NCBI GenBank assembly: GCA_012031335.1 | Contig: JAAUTT010000090.1 | Span: 1 to 10,017, forward strand | Direction of reading: 5' to 3' | From: Bacteroidales bacterium | GTDB taxonomy: Bacteria; Bacteroidota; Bacteroidia; Bacteroidales; JAAUTT01 | Length of the DNA: 10,017 nt | In this document: piece after piece, positions 1-7,244 of the stretch | Layout: every line of letters starts with the position of its first letter | Numbering within the stretch: position 1 is the stretch's first letter | Notes under the pieces: model-generated | What the model was told of the DNA's origin: nothing | Seen by the model: only the letters and a program-made list of their open reading frames with translations | Databases searched by the model: none | Made by a program: the position numbers and the translations under genes

Positions 1-1204
1 ATATCTATTTATTATTCCTTCATATGTAGCAAATCTTGAATCATGTTGTCCAAAAAACTTAGCTTCATGAGTGGGAGATAATTTTCTTCATTACCAAAGA
101 AAGAATTACTTTCATATTTTAAACCCATGTTTATAATTCTTCCTTTTTATGAAAATAATTTGAATCTGTGGTCATATTGAATAATCCCTGCTTAAACTGG
201 ATATTAAAAGGATTTTCAGGATTCAATTCATTTATTAGAATAGGGAAATTAGAGTAGATTTTTTTTGCAATATTTGACTCAATTGAAGTTTTAAATACCG
301 GACATGTTTTTGTGTTTGGATTAAATAGAAAAAACTCATCTGAAGTCAAGTTGTAAAAGCGGTGGATTTCATTCAATTGCTCTGGTTCTATTAATCCAAA
401 AGCTAATTTCAAGTGTTCATGTCTTGACTTCGAAATACTTAATAATGTAAATCGCATATTTGCTTCTACATCTTTAAAGAGAGCTCGCCTGTTTTCAAAA
501 TCAATTATGCTAATAATTTTCTTGTTTTCCACAAGAAATTGAAAAAAAAATCTATTACCAAAATCTGTAGATATTCCTGTTGGCACGATATAACCAACAA
601 TTCCCAAATGATTTATTATTTGATAAGCTAAATAAGTGAATAGTGAATATGTGTTATTCCTACCCTCAGTGACAAGATCATAACGATTTGATTGTTCAAA
701 AAAATGATTAGAAATATTATAGAACCTTAAATCTAATATATATTTTTCATTCAAATCAGGATTTGTCATTTTTAGATTATGAATAATTTCTTTTCTCTCA
801 TTTCCTTTTTTACCTTCAAAATTAATTTTTCCTTCGAAATATGCTTTTTCTTCTAATTGAATTTGCTCCCAAGGCGGATTCCCTAATAAACAATCAAAAC
901 CACCTTTTTCAAAAACTTCCGGAAACTCCAAATGGTAATGAAAGAAATTATATTGATCGGCAATTCTTAAAACATTTTCAATTAACACCTGGCGAACGGG
1001 TTGGTTTTCGCGTATACTTTCCAGCGTTGCATTGGTGGGATAAAACTCCAGGTCGTGTTCCGTTTTTTCAACAAAAAATGCAGCAGTCCAAACATCGGCC
1101 ATGATCCATTCTTTAAACCGGCGTTCCATTTTTTCCAGTTGGCGATACTCTTCCTCGGCAGAATCCACATCACTTGCTTGCTCCTGTTTGCGGTTGTTTA
1201 AGGC
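1..1204 (-). pseudogene. Eco57I-type DNA adenine methylase, C-terminal part (NPPW half), frameshifted, continues past the left edge
   Basis: This is the downstream half of the large methylase whose SAM-binding half lies at 1206-2390. The catalytic motif IV NPPW of N6-adenine methylases is visible at about 869-880, in the context FDCLLGNPPWEQ. It is preceded by FHYHLEFPEVF, a block usual in Eco57I/type IIG-like enzymes, and by DVWTAAFF. After it comes the long target-recognition-like region. The main frame (1168 down to 131) stops at a TAA, but the protein clearly continues: inserting one base near 133 gives INMGLKYES, and one more near 65 gives EAKFFGQHDSR, which runs open to position 1. The 5' join also needs repair near 1212-1214 and 1237-1241. 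What is seen is four single-base losses; that they are sequencing errors is my inference. A role in restriction, DISARM or BREX-like defence is possible but no partner gene is in view. Confidence 0.8.
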
Positions 1205-1205
1205 T

Positions 1206-2390
1206 TCACGTAAACGTAAAGTTCATCACGTTCTTGTTTTTAAATTTAATACCGTATTGGGAAGTAGGCTCGTCTAAACGTCGCAAACTTTCGAGTTCGC
1301 GCCTAACCTTTTGTTTAAGTTTGGTGCAGATATCGGTGTTGTCATTACCAACTGCTTTGTAAGCTTCTTCGGGTATACCGTTTTTAATTAATTCTGGTGT
1401 GGCGCCAATTAAAGAATTTCCGCACTTTAGTTTATGGTCCAAAAATGTCAATGGCATATCGGGCAAAGAAGCAGTAATCCAAAGTGAGAATTTAGCCAGT
1501 TCCAATGCCATGGGATTTAAATCCACCCCATAAATGCAGTGCAATAGTACATCGCGTTTTGCTTCCCTTAATTGGTCTTCGGTAGGCCGTTCTTCGTCGC
1601 CCATGCGCACAAGTGCCAGTTGTTCGCCCAACTTTTCCAAAGCCGCGCAAATAAAAGCACCGGAGCCACAGGCAATATCGGCAACTTTAAGATCAAGTAA
1701 AGCCTGCTCCTTTTCAGCAATAGTTACTTTACCATCCAGTGCGTTATTAATTACCGGTATAAGTGCCGATTCAATTAACTGAGCCACCAAACGACTATCA
1801 GTATAATACGAACCTGTTGTTTTGCGATCGGTACCGCGATCGTCCAAATAAAACTCTCCCCGCTTTATTTCTCTTTTCCCAAGCGTAATATTTTCTTTGG
1901 CCAGCTTAGGCTCATAATCGAGTAAGCTTTCGTATACTGAGCCTAACTCGTCAATAGCCAAATTGGCGTAATTAATGCGGTTGCTAAGGTTGTCCAGTTT
2001 AAAATAACTGAGTCGGTAAATGGCGTCCAGCAGAAATTTATTTTTTAAGGTAAGCTCATTAATAAGGGCAATTTTCCTCTCGGAAAATAATTGACCTCCA
2101 AAGGCATTTATTTTGTCACCATTTTTAAAAGTATAGCCATTGGCTACTAAATTAAAAGTAATCTTCAAACCTTCCCACAAGTCATTTTCTTCATCGTGGC
2201 TATAATTACCCCGCTCCGCCATTTCCCGCAATGCATTTACACTATAGGTACGGGCGTAAATGCTGTTGCGCACCGGCAACCATCCCTTTTGCTCGGCAAA
2301 CATGAGAAAAAGCAGTCGATAAATAATATTTAAAATTTCGGCATAAAAATCTTGGTCAAATTCTAAAATATGGTTGATGGATAAAAATAG
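1206..2390 (-). pseudogene. Eco57I-type DNA adenine methylase, SAM-binding part, N-terminus lost at a transposon end
   Basis: This fragment holds the SAM-binding half of a class I N6-adenine DNA methylase. Motif I DIACGSGAF lies near 1653-1679, preceded by the characteristic GSYYTDSRLVAQL block and followed by YGVDLNPMALELAKFSLW and LKCGNSLIGA, as in Eco57I-like enzymes. The first Met gives a 365-residue ORF from 2303, but homology-like sequence (DFYAEILNIIYRLLFLMF) continues upstream to about 2351. There it enters the 27-bp inverted repeat of the neighbouring element and stays open to a TAA at 2391-2393. Proteins of this type usually have a few hundred residues before the YRLLFL block, so the N-terminus is missing. 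At the other end the frame is lost at T-run 1237-1241 and again near 1212-1214. Restoring one base at each gives QERDELY and then REALNNRKQEQASD, joining the NPPW half. Family certain; subtype (type IIG, DISARM DrmMI-like, other) unresolved. Confidence 0.8.
2352..2378 (+). repeat. Left terminal inverted repeat, 27 bp
   Basis: It begins TTGGTCAAATTCTAAAAT and ends GGTTGAT. Its reverse complement is found base for base at 4200-4226. One step outside there is a mismatch (C at 2351, T at 4227), after which four further bases also pair. On the minus strand this repeat reads in frame with the methylase fragment. Confidence 0.85.
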
Positions 2391-2432
2391 TTACCATAAT
2401 TTTAATATATAGATAAAATATAATAATAATTA

Positions 2433-3010
2433 ATGAAAATTATTAAACCATTTGAACAATTTATCAACGAAGAACTGAATATACTAAGAGGATATACAGA
2501 TAAGGAAACATACGATGAACTCGATAAACTATCACCAAACGAAGCTTTTAGAGTATCCTATCAAAATGATTTTATTCCCGGCATTAAAAGAGCTATTGAA
2601 AGAGGTGCTGATGTTAATGCTAAATGTAGTGGTGGTGAAATAGCACTTACATATTTAACAATGAAAGGTAAATTAGATATAGTTAAATATCTTGTTGAAA
2701 ATGGTGCTGATGTTAATGTTAAGAATAACGGTGGTATGACTGCTCTTAATTACGCATCATGTTATGGAAAATTAGATATAGTCAAATATCTTGTTGAAAA
2801 TGGTGCTGATGTTAATGTTAAGAATAACGGTGGTATGACTGCTCTTATGTGGGCATCAGAATATGGGGATTTGGATATCGTTCAGTATTTGATAGAAAAT
2901 GGTGCAAATGTTAATATATTAGATGATTTAATTGGAATGCTCTTATATTTGCATCACGCAATAAACATTCCAATATAGTAAACTATCTCAGAAGTGTTGG
3001 AGCCAAATAA
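2433..3010 (+). CDS. Ankyrin-repeat protein, transposon passenger (one frameshift near 2936)
   Basis: The gene encodes about 192 residues with no signal peptide or membrane segment, so it is probably cytoplasmic. The first 40 residues are not ankyrin-like and start MKIIKPFEQFINEE. From about residue 45 come ankyrin units of 33 residues with the consensus DIVKYLVENGADVN..., including GGMTAL turns. They start at about residues 82, 115, 148 and 181, after one degenerate unit. Ankyrin repeats bind proteins; the partner is unknown. As given, the frame ends at 2978. Adding one A near 2934-2937 restores NALIFASRNKHSNIVNYL and a natural stop at 3008-3010. I take the indel as a sequencing error. The gene lies inside the inverted repeats of an IS1595-type element, tail to tail with the transposase. 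Its upstream region is almost pure A/T and shows no clear ribosome-binding site. Confidence 0.85.
2670..2847 (+). repeat. 99-bp tandem duplication within the ankyrin gene
   Basis: A 79-bp block at 2670-2748 recurs at 2769-2847, offset by exactly 99 bp (33 codons, one ankyrin unit). Only one base differs, T to C in a Val codon, and it is silent. The remaining 20 bp of each unit differ. Near-identical DNA, beyond what protein conservation needs, points to a recent duplication or gene conversion. Confidence 0.9.
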
Positions 3011-3012
3011 AT

Positions 3013-4101
3013 CTACACTCTGGCATAGTAGTCATACCGACAGGAACCCCAATTGGTTCGTCCGTTAGCTTTGAGAAGATTAAGAAAGCTGACCTCACAC
3101 TGTCTGAAATACTCTAAACCGTTTATATCATTAACTACAACCTTACAGAGATCATCAACTATGTTAAACTTAACTGGTCTGGTTTCTGACATAGTTTCAA
3201 GCTTCTTCTTAGTATTTACAATAAACTCATACCATTTGGCATACAAACCTATATATTTAGTAGCTACACTGTGTAGGTGGGTATTAATAAACTCTTTGAA
3301 ACCTTTACAATAAGAATTAACAGTCTGAACATGGACTTTCCTATCATGTAGATTAATATGATGTCTTGATCTGAAAAATCTATGCTGATAACCATTTCTT
3401 CTAAAAAATCCGATGTAGCTTGGATGACTATCAGAGTAGACAGTAGCATCCTCAAACTTACTTTTGATGAAGTAGTTTTTTAGGTGTTCCATTGAAGTTC
3501 TACCCATATGAGACATTGATAGTTCAATATGTTTACCATCTCTACCATATGTAAAAAATACTTTTACATTGTAAGGACTGTCACCAACCTGACCTCTTCT
3601 CCACTTCTTATAAGCTCTGTAATCTTCTATTTGAAATTTATCCCTACCCTTTCTCGAAACCAAAAAGAAGGTTTCATCGAATTCGATGGTTTCATCAGAG
3701 AAGTTGTTTTCTTTACTCATAAGAGCAGCAAGAAGCTTATGTCTCCAATTGAGAGCAGTTTGTTTGGAAATCTCTAACCTTTCGGTTATTTCTTCGATGG
3801 AAGAGATTTTCAAAGAGATGAATTCTTCTACAAATTCATTCCATTTATTGATCTTATGGATTCCTTTAAGAATAGTAGTTGATTTATAGGTGAAGGATTT
3901 ACGACAATCTTTACAAAGATATCTGGTTATACTGTTTCTTGTACCATTCTTAACTATATGGGTTGACCCACATCGTGGACAACCCTGTACATGTGAAAAG
4001 TCATCAAAAACTGAGTAAGATGACTTGATATAGTTAATAAGTTCAAGTTTTTGACTTTTATTTAATTTTTGAACTGATAACTTTAATTTATCGAATTTCA
4101 T
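3013..4101 (-). CDS. IS1595-family (ISXO2-like) DDE transposase
   Basis: This is a full-length, unbroken transposase of 362 residues. I chose the ATG at 4101 and not the in-frame TTG two codons earlier, because GAGG (4109-4112 on the plus strand as CCTC) sits 7 nt before the ATG. The order is: an N-terminal helical region; a zinc ribbon with CPRC (Cys 41, 44) and CKDC (Cys 63, 66); a helix-turn-helix around residues 98-121 (EITERLEISKQTALNWR); then an RNase H-like catalytic core. Candidate catalytic residues are Asp132 (IEFDETFF), Asp214 (VYSDSHPSY) and Asn252 with a following Lys (VQTVNSYCKGFKEF). This fits the DD(N/E/H)K-type sites of IS1595 transposases. The C-terminal HLHSVATKYIGLYAKWYEFIVN region matches the ISXO2-like pattern. 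It should cut and rejoin the 27-bp repeats at 2352 and 4226. The intact frame suggests recent activity. Confidence 0.9.
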   Translation of the reverse strand: MKFDKLKLSVQKLNKSQKLELINYIKSSYSVFDDFSHVQGCPRCGSTHIVKNGTRNSITRYLCKDCRKSFTYKSTTILKGIHKINKWNEFVEEFISLKISSIEEITERLEISKQTALNWRHKLLAALMSKENNFSDETIEFDETFFLVSRKGRDKFQIEDYRAYKKWRRGQVGDSPYNVKVFFTYGRDGKHIELSMSHMGRTSMEHLKNYFIKSKFEDATVYSDSHPSYIGFFRRNGYQHRFFRSRHHINLHDRKVHVQTVNSYCKGFKEFINTHLHSVATKYIGLYAKWYEFIVNTKKKLETMSETRPVKFNIVDDLCKVVVNDINGLEYFRQCEVSFLNLLKANGRTNWGSCRYDYYARV

Positions 4102-4108
4102 AGGCAAT

Positions 4109-4112
4109 CCTC
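4109..4112 (-). promoter_or_regulatory. Ribosome-binding site of the transposase
   Basis: GAGG on the minus strand, 7 nt before the ATG at 4101. It decides that ATG over the TTG at 4107, which lies too close to the motif. Confidence 0.55.
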
Positions 4113-4199
4113 AATGGTACATCCAGTTGTACGGAACAGAGAATCGAATGTTTCAAAAATTTAGAGATATTTACTTCAGATATAGTTAGTTAAAATTAT

Positions 4200-4226
4200 A
4201 TCAACCATATTTTAGAATTTGACCAA
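4200..4226 (-). repeat. Right terminal inverted repeat, 27 bp
   Basis: Exact reverse complement of 2352-2378. It lies 98 bp upstream of the transposase ATG, where a transposon end next to the transposase gene is expected. Chance identity over 27 bp in a 10-kb window is negligible. Confidence 0.85.
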
Positions 4227-4281
4227 TATTTATTATATTCATTTGCTTCTAATAAATCTTTACACTTCATATCAAGGCTCT

Positions 4282-4294
4282 ACGCAATATGCGT
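4282..4294. repeat. Short perfect palindrome (5-bp arms, 3-nt loop)
   Basis: ACGCAATATGCGT is an interrupted palindrome and the only G/C-containing hairpin in this AT-rich gap. It could be a protein-binding site or a small hairpin. It lacks a terminator tract on the plus strand and its role is unknown. Confidence 0.35.
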
Positions 4295-4366
4295 CTTTAA
4301 AAAAATAATAACTAATTACAGCTATGCTTAATAAATTAAACCAATTAAACATACCTAATAAGTTAA

Positions 4367-4374
4367 TATTTTTG
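4367..4374 (+). promoter_or_regulatory. Possible Bacteroidota -7 box before the response regulator
   Basis: TATTTTTG matches TAnnTTTG, the -7 element read by the Bacteroidota primary sigma factor. No good TTG is seen at the expected -33 distance. Transcription from here would give a leader of roughly 100 nt before 4483. In such AT-rich DNA the match could be chance. Confidence 0.3.
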
Positions 4375-4482
4375 ACAAAAAGTAATGCATATTACATAAA
4401 TGGTAATCTATATCACTGAAAAAAGTTGTTGAAGATCAATGATAAATCAAAAAAAAGTGTAAAATTTAAATAAAAAGAAAAA

Positions 4483-4884
4483 TTGGAAAGGAACTGGAGT
4501 AAATATTCGATAATGGTTGTTGATGATGACTTTACAAGTGTGGTTCTCTTTGAAGAATATCTTGCTTTAGCCAAAGCCATAGTATTTTCGGCTTCCAATG
4601 GCGGAGAAGCAATGGATGTTCTTAAAAGTCATCCAATCGATATTATTTTGATGGACCTACAACTTGAAGATATTTCAGGCTATTTGCTTCTTTCGAAAAT
4701 AAGAGCTGAATATCCCAATGTTCCTGTTATCGCCGAAACAGCTTTTGCAGCTCCGGACGACAGGAGAAAATGTATTGCATCCGGATTTAATGGCTATTTA
4801 TCAAAACCAATAGATTACGAGTCACTTATTGTTGAATTAGATAAATATCTCGATAAGGTAACCAATGTTAAACCAGGGGTATAA
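4483..4884 (+). CDS. Stand-alone CheY-like response-regulator receiver protein
   Basis: One receiver domain of about 133 residues with no output domain. The key residues are all present: acidic pocket in VVDDDF (Asp15/Asp16), phospho-acceptor Asp58 in IILMDLQLEDISGY, switch Thr86 in AETAFAA, and Lys108 in LSKPID. It should take phosphate from a histidine kinase and act through protein contacts, but no kinase is in the window. The start is uncertain. The TTG at 4483 keeps the NWSKYSIMVVDDD lead-in that receivers of this type often have, whereas the first ATG (4513) begins right at strand beta-1 (MVVDDD). An in-frame TAA at 4471-4473 rules out a longer version unless a base is missing. Such receivers are also found at the C-terminus of hybrid kinases, so a lost upstream part cannot be excluded. 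Confidence 0.85.
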   Translation: MERNWSKYSIMVVDDDFTSVVLFEEYLALAKAIVFSASNGGEAMDVLKSHPIDIILMDLQLEDISGYLLLSKIRAEYPNVPVIAETAFAAPDDRRKCIASGFNGYLSKPIDYESLIVELDKYLDKVTNVKPGV

Positions 4885-4896
4885 AACTAGTCCTCC

Positions 4897-4924
4897 ATAA
4901 AATAATTATCGTTGATTATTTTAT
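4897..4924 (+). terminator. Weak AT-only hairpin after the response regulator
   Basis: ATAAAATAAT and ATTATTTTAT can pair over 10 bp around an 8-nt loop, 12 nt after the stop codon. All pairs are A/T, so stability is low. It may act as a weak terminator for the receiver gene. Confidence 0.3.
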
Positions 4925-4984
4925 ATTGTTGATATTTGGTTCAGAAATATTTTGCTCATTATTTCTTAAGAACAATATTAGCCA

Positions 4985-4992
4985 TACCTTTG
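4985..4992 (+). promoter_or_regulatory. glyA promoter, Bacteroidota -7 box
   Basis: TACCTTTG matches TAnnTTTG exactly. It places the transcript start near 5000 and leaves a short leader of about 20 nt before the ATG at 5018. The -33 region is poor (TTTCTT at 4962-4967, spacing 17). Confidence 0.55.
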
Positions 4993-5017
4993 AAAGCCTA
5001 AACAGTTTCAAATTTTT

Positions 5018-6299
5018 ATGGAAAGAGACAACCAGATATTTTCTATCATAGAAAAGAAAAAGCACGGCAACTTAGTGGAATTGAACTAATTGCCTCAGAA
5101 AACTTCGTTAGTAACCAGGTTTTGGAAGCGATGGGATCGTGCCTCACCAACAAATACGCAGAAGGCTATGTAGGAAAACGTTATTACGGAGGATGTCAGC
5201 ATGTTGACGAGTCGGAACAGCTAGCCATTTGATCGTGCAAAAAAAATTATTCAATGCCGAGTGGGCGAATGTGCAGCCACACTCAGGAGCCCAGGCCAAT
5301 GCAGCAGTAATGCTTGCTGTATTGAAACCCGGAGATGCTATTCTTGGACTTGATCTGTCGCATGGGGGCCATCTTACGCATGGTTCACCGGTAAATTATT
5401 CCGGTATTTTATATAAGGCATTATCGTATAAAGTAATTGAAGAAACAGGCCGTGTGGATTACGACGAGATGGAACGCATTGCCCTGGCAGAGAAACCCAA
5501 AATGTTAATAGCTGGTGCTTCAGCTTATTCGCGAGACTGGGATTACGCAAGAATGAGATCCATCGCCGATAAAGCGGGAGCTATTTTAATGGCTGATATC
5601 TCACACCCGGCAGGATTAATTGCCAAAGGATTTCTGAATCATCCATTTCCACATTGTCATGTTGTTACTACCACTACTCACAAAACTTTAAGAGGTCCAA
5701 GAGGTGGAATGATCCTGGTTGGAAAAGATTTTGAAAATCCATGGGGCTTAAAAACGCCTAAAGGAGAGCTTAAAACTATTACTCAATTGCTGGACTCGGC
5801 TGTTTTTCCTGGTATTCAGGGCGGACCACTCGAGCATATTATTGCTGCCAAGGCTATTTCTTTTGGCGAAGCATTGAGCGATAGTTACAGGGAATACACT
5901 GAACAGGTAATCCGAAATGCCTCGGCTATGGCCAAAACCTTTGTTGAAAAAGGCTACAAGGTTATTTCTGGAGGTACCGATAATCATTCCATGCTCATTG
6001 ACCTCCGAACTAAATTCCCTGACCTTACAGGAAAAGTTGCAGAAAATACCCTGGTGAAAGCAGATATTACCATCAACAAAAATATGGTTCCTTTTGACAG
6101 CCGTTCGCCCTTTCAAACTTCAGGCTTCAGGGTTGGGACTCCGGCTATCACCACCAGAGGCGTAAAAGAAGATACAATACTCGCAGTTGTCGATCTTATT
6201 GACGATGTGCTGAACCATTTTGATAATGATACTTATTTATCAGAGGTTAGAAGTAAAGTAAACAAAATGATGAAAGATCTGCCGCTTTTTGCATATTAA
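5018..6299 (+). CDS. glyA: Serine hydroxymethyltransferase (three single-base frameshifts near the 5' end)
   Basis: A PLP enzyme of the cytosol that converts serine and tetrahydrofolate to glycine and 5,10-methylene-tetrahydrofolate, the main one-carbon source. With the frame repaired it has 426 residues, the normal family length. It starts [19 protein letters not shown] and goes on with [29 protein letters not shown] and [11 protein letters not shown]. The PLP lysine is in [16 protein letters not shown], about residue 222. The C-terminal half ([24 protein letters not shown]) is intact. Breaks: a base missing at about 5056-5057, an extra T in 5228-5230 and an extra A in the A-run 5239-5246. 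Without repair only a 356-residue ORF from a TTG at 5229 is seen, and that is not the real start. As this is a core metabolic gene, sequencing error is much likelier than decay. It has its own promoter upstream and terminator downstream, so it is probably monocistronic. Confidence 0.95.
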
Positions 6300-6315
6300 A
6301 TACTCCATTAAAATA

Positions 6316-6346
6316 ACAGAAAAGCGGAACTCTCCGCTTTTTCTGT
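6316..6346 (+). terminator. Intrinsic terminator after glyA
   Basis: AAAAGCGGA (6320-6328) pairs with TCCGCTTTT (6333-6341) around the loop ACTC, followed by T and CTGTTT. With one bulged T the stem extends to ACAG/CTGT. It starts 17 nt after the glyA stop and separates glyA from nudC. Confidence 0.8.
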
Positions 6347-6395
6347 TTATACCTTAACTATTTCCAATAAACAATTTAACCAAACTTGAAAATAA

Positions 6396-7223
6396 ATGAT
6401 CCAGGAAATTACTCCGCATATTTTCAACAATCATTTTATACCTATCACTGAAGTACTCCCAAACGACTACATATTCTATTTTCAGGATAATAGATTAATG
6501 CTCCTAAAAGGAGATAAACCAGATATTCCGAGAAAAAAAGATATTACGGATTCACATGTCCTTGCCGAGCCTGTTTATCTGTTTTCGCTGAATGGACATA
6601 ATTGCTTTCTGATTCAGAGCTTTACTGAAGCAGATACAGAAAATACATTTTGAAGAAATCAATTATTTCAGGACTTTCGAAAGAAAAGAGATTGCATGGA
6701 TAAGTGTAGTCGGAAACCAACTTATGAATTGGTACACCCACAACCGGTTTTGTGGAAAATGCGGTAATCCAACAACCATAAATAAAAACGAAAGAGCTAT
6801 TACCTGCAATATTTGTAATACTTCAATATATCCGAAAATATCTCCAGCCATTATTGTTGCTATTACATGTGGCAATAAAATACTTTTGGCCAGGGGTAAA
6901 AATTTCAGAAGTAATTTTTATTCACTGGTTGCCGGTTATGCGGATATCGGAGAATCGCTCGAAGAGGCTGTAGTGCGTGAAGTAAAAGAAGAAGTAGGCA
7001 TTGATGTTAAAAACATCCGGTATTATAAAAGCCAGCCATGGCCCTTCTCAGGGTCTATATGATAGGATTCTGGGCAGAGGCCGACGAAAAAATGCCAATA
7101 TGTATCGACGAAAACGAAATAACGGAGGCAGGTTGGTTTTCGAGTGGTAATTTACCAAATCATCCGGCAAACTTAAGCATAGCAGGAGAAATGATTGAGC
7201 TTTTTGAACAGTTGAATCCCTAA
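6396..7223 (+). CDS. nudC: NAD(H) pyrophosphatase, NudC type (two frameshifts)
   Basis: A Nudix hydrolase that splits NADH to NMNH and AMP; in other bacteria NudC also removes NAD caps from RNA. The repaired protein has about 275 residues, close to E. coli NudC. Visible in order: a poorly conserved N-terminal domain (1-85); a zinc ribbon with CGKCG and CNIC followed by YPKISPAIIVAI; the Nudix box GYADIGE...REVKEEVGI with the exact GX5EX7REUXEEXGU spacing; and the NudC signature SQPWPF. An extra T in the run 6648-6651 ends the first ORF early, although EEINYFRTFERKEIAW follows directly. A missing base near 7055-7061 breaks the frame between SQPWPFSGS and MIGFWAEAD. Both lie at simple sequence and look like read errors. 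No clear promoter is seen in the 49 bp after the glyA terminator. It is convergent with the Plug gene, whose stop lies 21 bp away. Confidence 0.92.
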
Positions 7224-7244
7224 TTAGGCCGTATTTAGATTAAA

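Larger units (their letters stand above)
2352..4226. mobile_element. IS1595-family transposon with an ankyrin-repeat passenger gene
   Basis: The limits are set by a perfect 27-bp inverted repeat at 2352-2378 and 4200-4226, giving an element of 1,875 bp. Inside are an ankyrin-repeat gene (plus) and an ISXO2-like DDE transposase (minus) facing each other, with only 2 bp between their stop codons. There is no room for an element end between them, so the ankyrin gene appears to be cargo. IS1595-family elements with passenger genes are known as a class; an ankyrin-protein cargo is not one I can recall. No matching 8-bp target duplication is visible next to the repeats. The right flank does not carry the missing methylase N-terminus, so one side has probably been rearranged after insertion. 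A 10-bp AT-rich block (ATAATTTTAA) recurs inside both ends, at 2396-2405 and, inverted, at 4190-4199. Confidence 0.75.
4227..4482. other. AT-rich intergenic region beside the transposon
   Basis: No convincing gene was found on either strand. It holds a small perfect inverted repeat, ACGCA-ATA-TGCGT at 4282-4294, with no T-run on the plus-strand side, and a -7-like box at 4367-4374. The minus strand has only a short open stretch ending in the right inverted repeat. It does not encode the missing N-terminus of the methylase. Confidence 0.5.

Noticed and set aside
2985..3020. Bidirectional terminator between the ankyrin and transposase stops
   Set aside because: Only a 5-bp AGTGT/ACACT stem with a long loop and no T-run.
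2352..4226. CRISPR-like or integron-like repeats
   Set aside because: The inverted repeat occurs just twice and bounds a transposase. The other repeat is an in-frame ankyrin duplication. No spacer-repeat order is seen.
4195..4275. Short minus-strand ORF (MKCKDLLEANEYNKYW...) reading into the right inverted repeat
   Set aside because: Only about 24 codons, no recognisable family, no ribosome-binding site, and it ends inside the repeat. Not enough to call a gene.
5748..6116. Minus-strand 122-codon ORF inside glyA
   Set aside because: Antisense shadow of a strongly conserved gene; no family signal.
5229..6299. glyA starting from the TTG at 5229 as a short SHMT
   Set aside because: The missing 70 residues, including the ATG start, IELIASENF and YYGG blocks, are encoded directly upstream in other frames. 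The short version is an artefact of two inserted bases.
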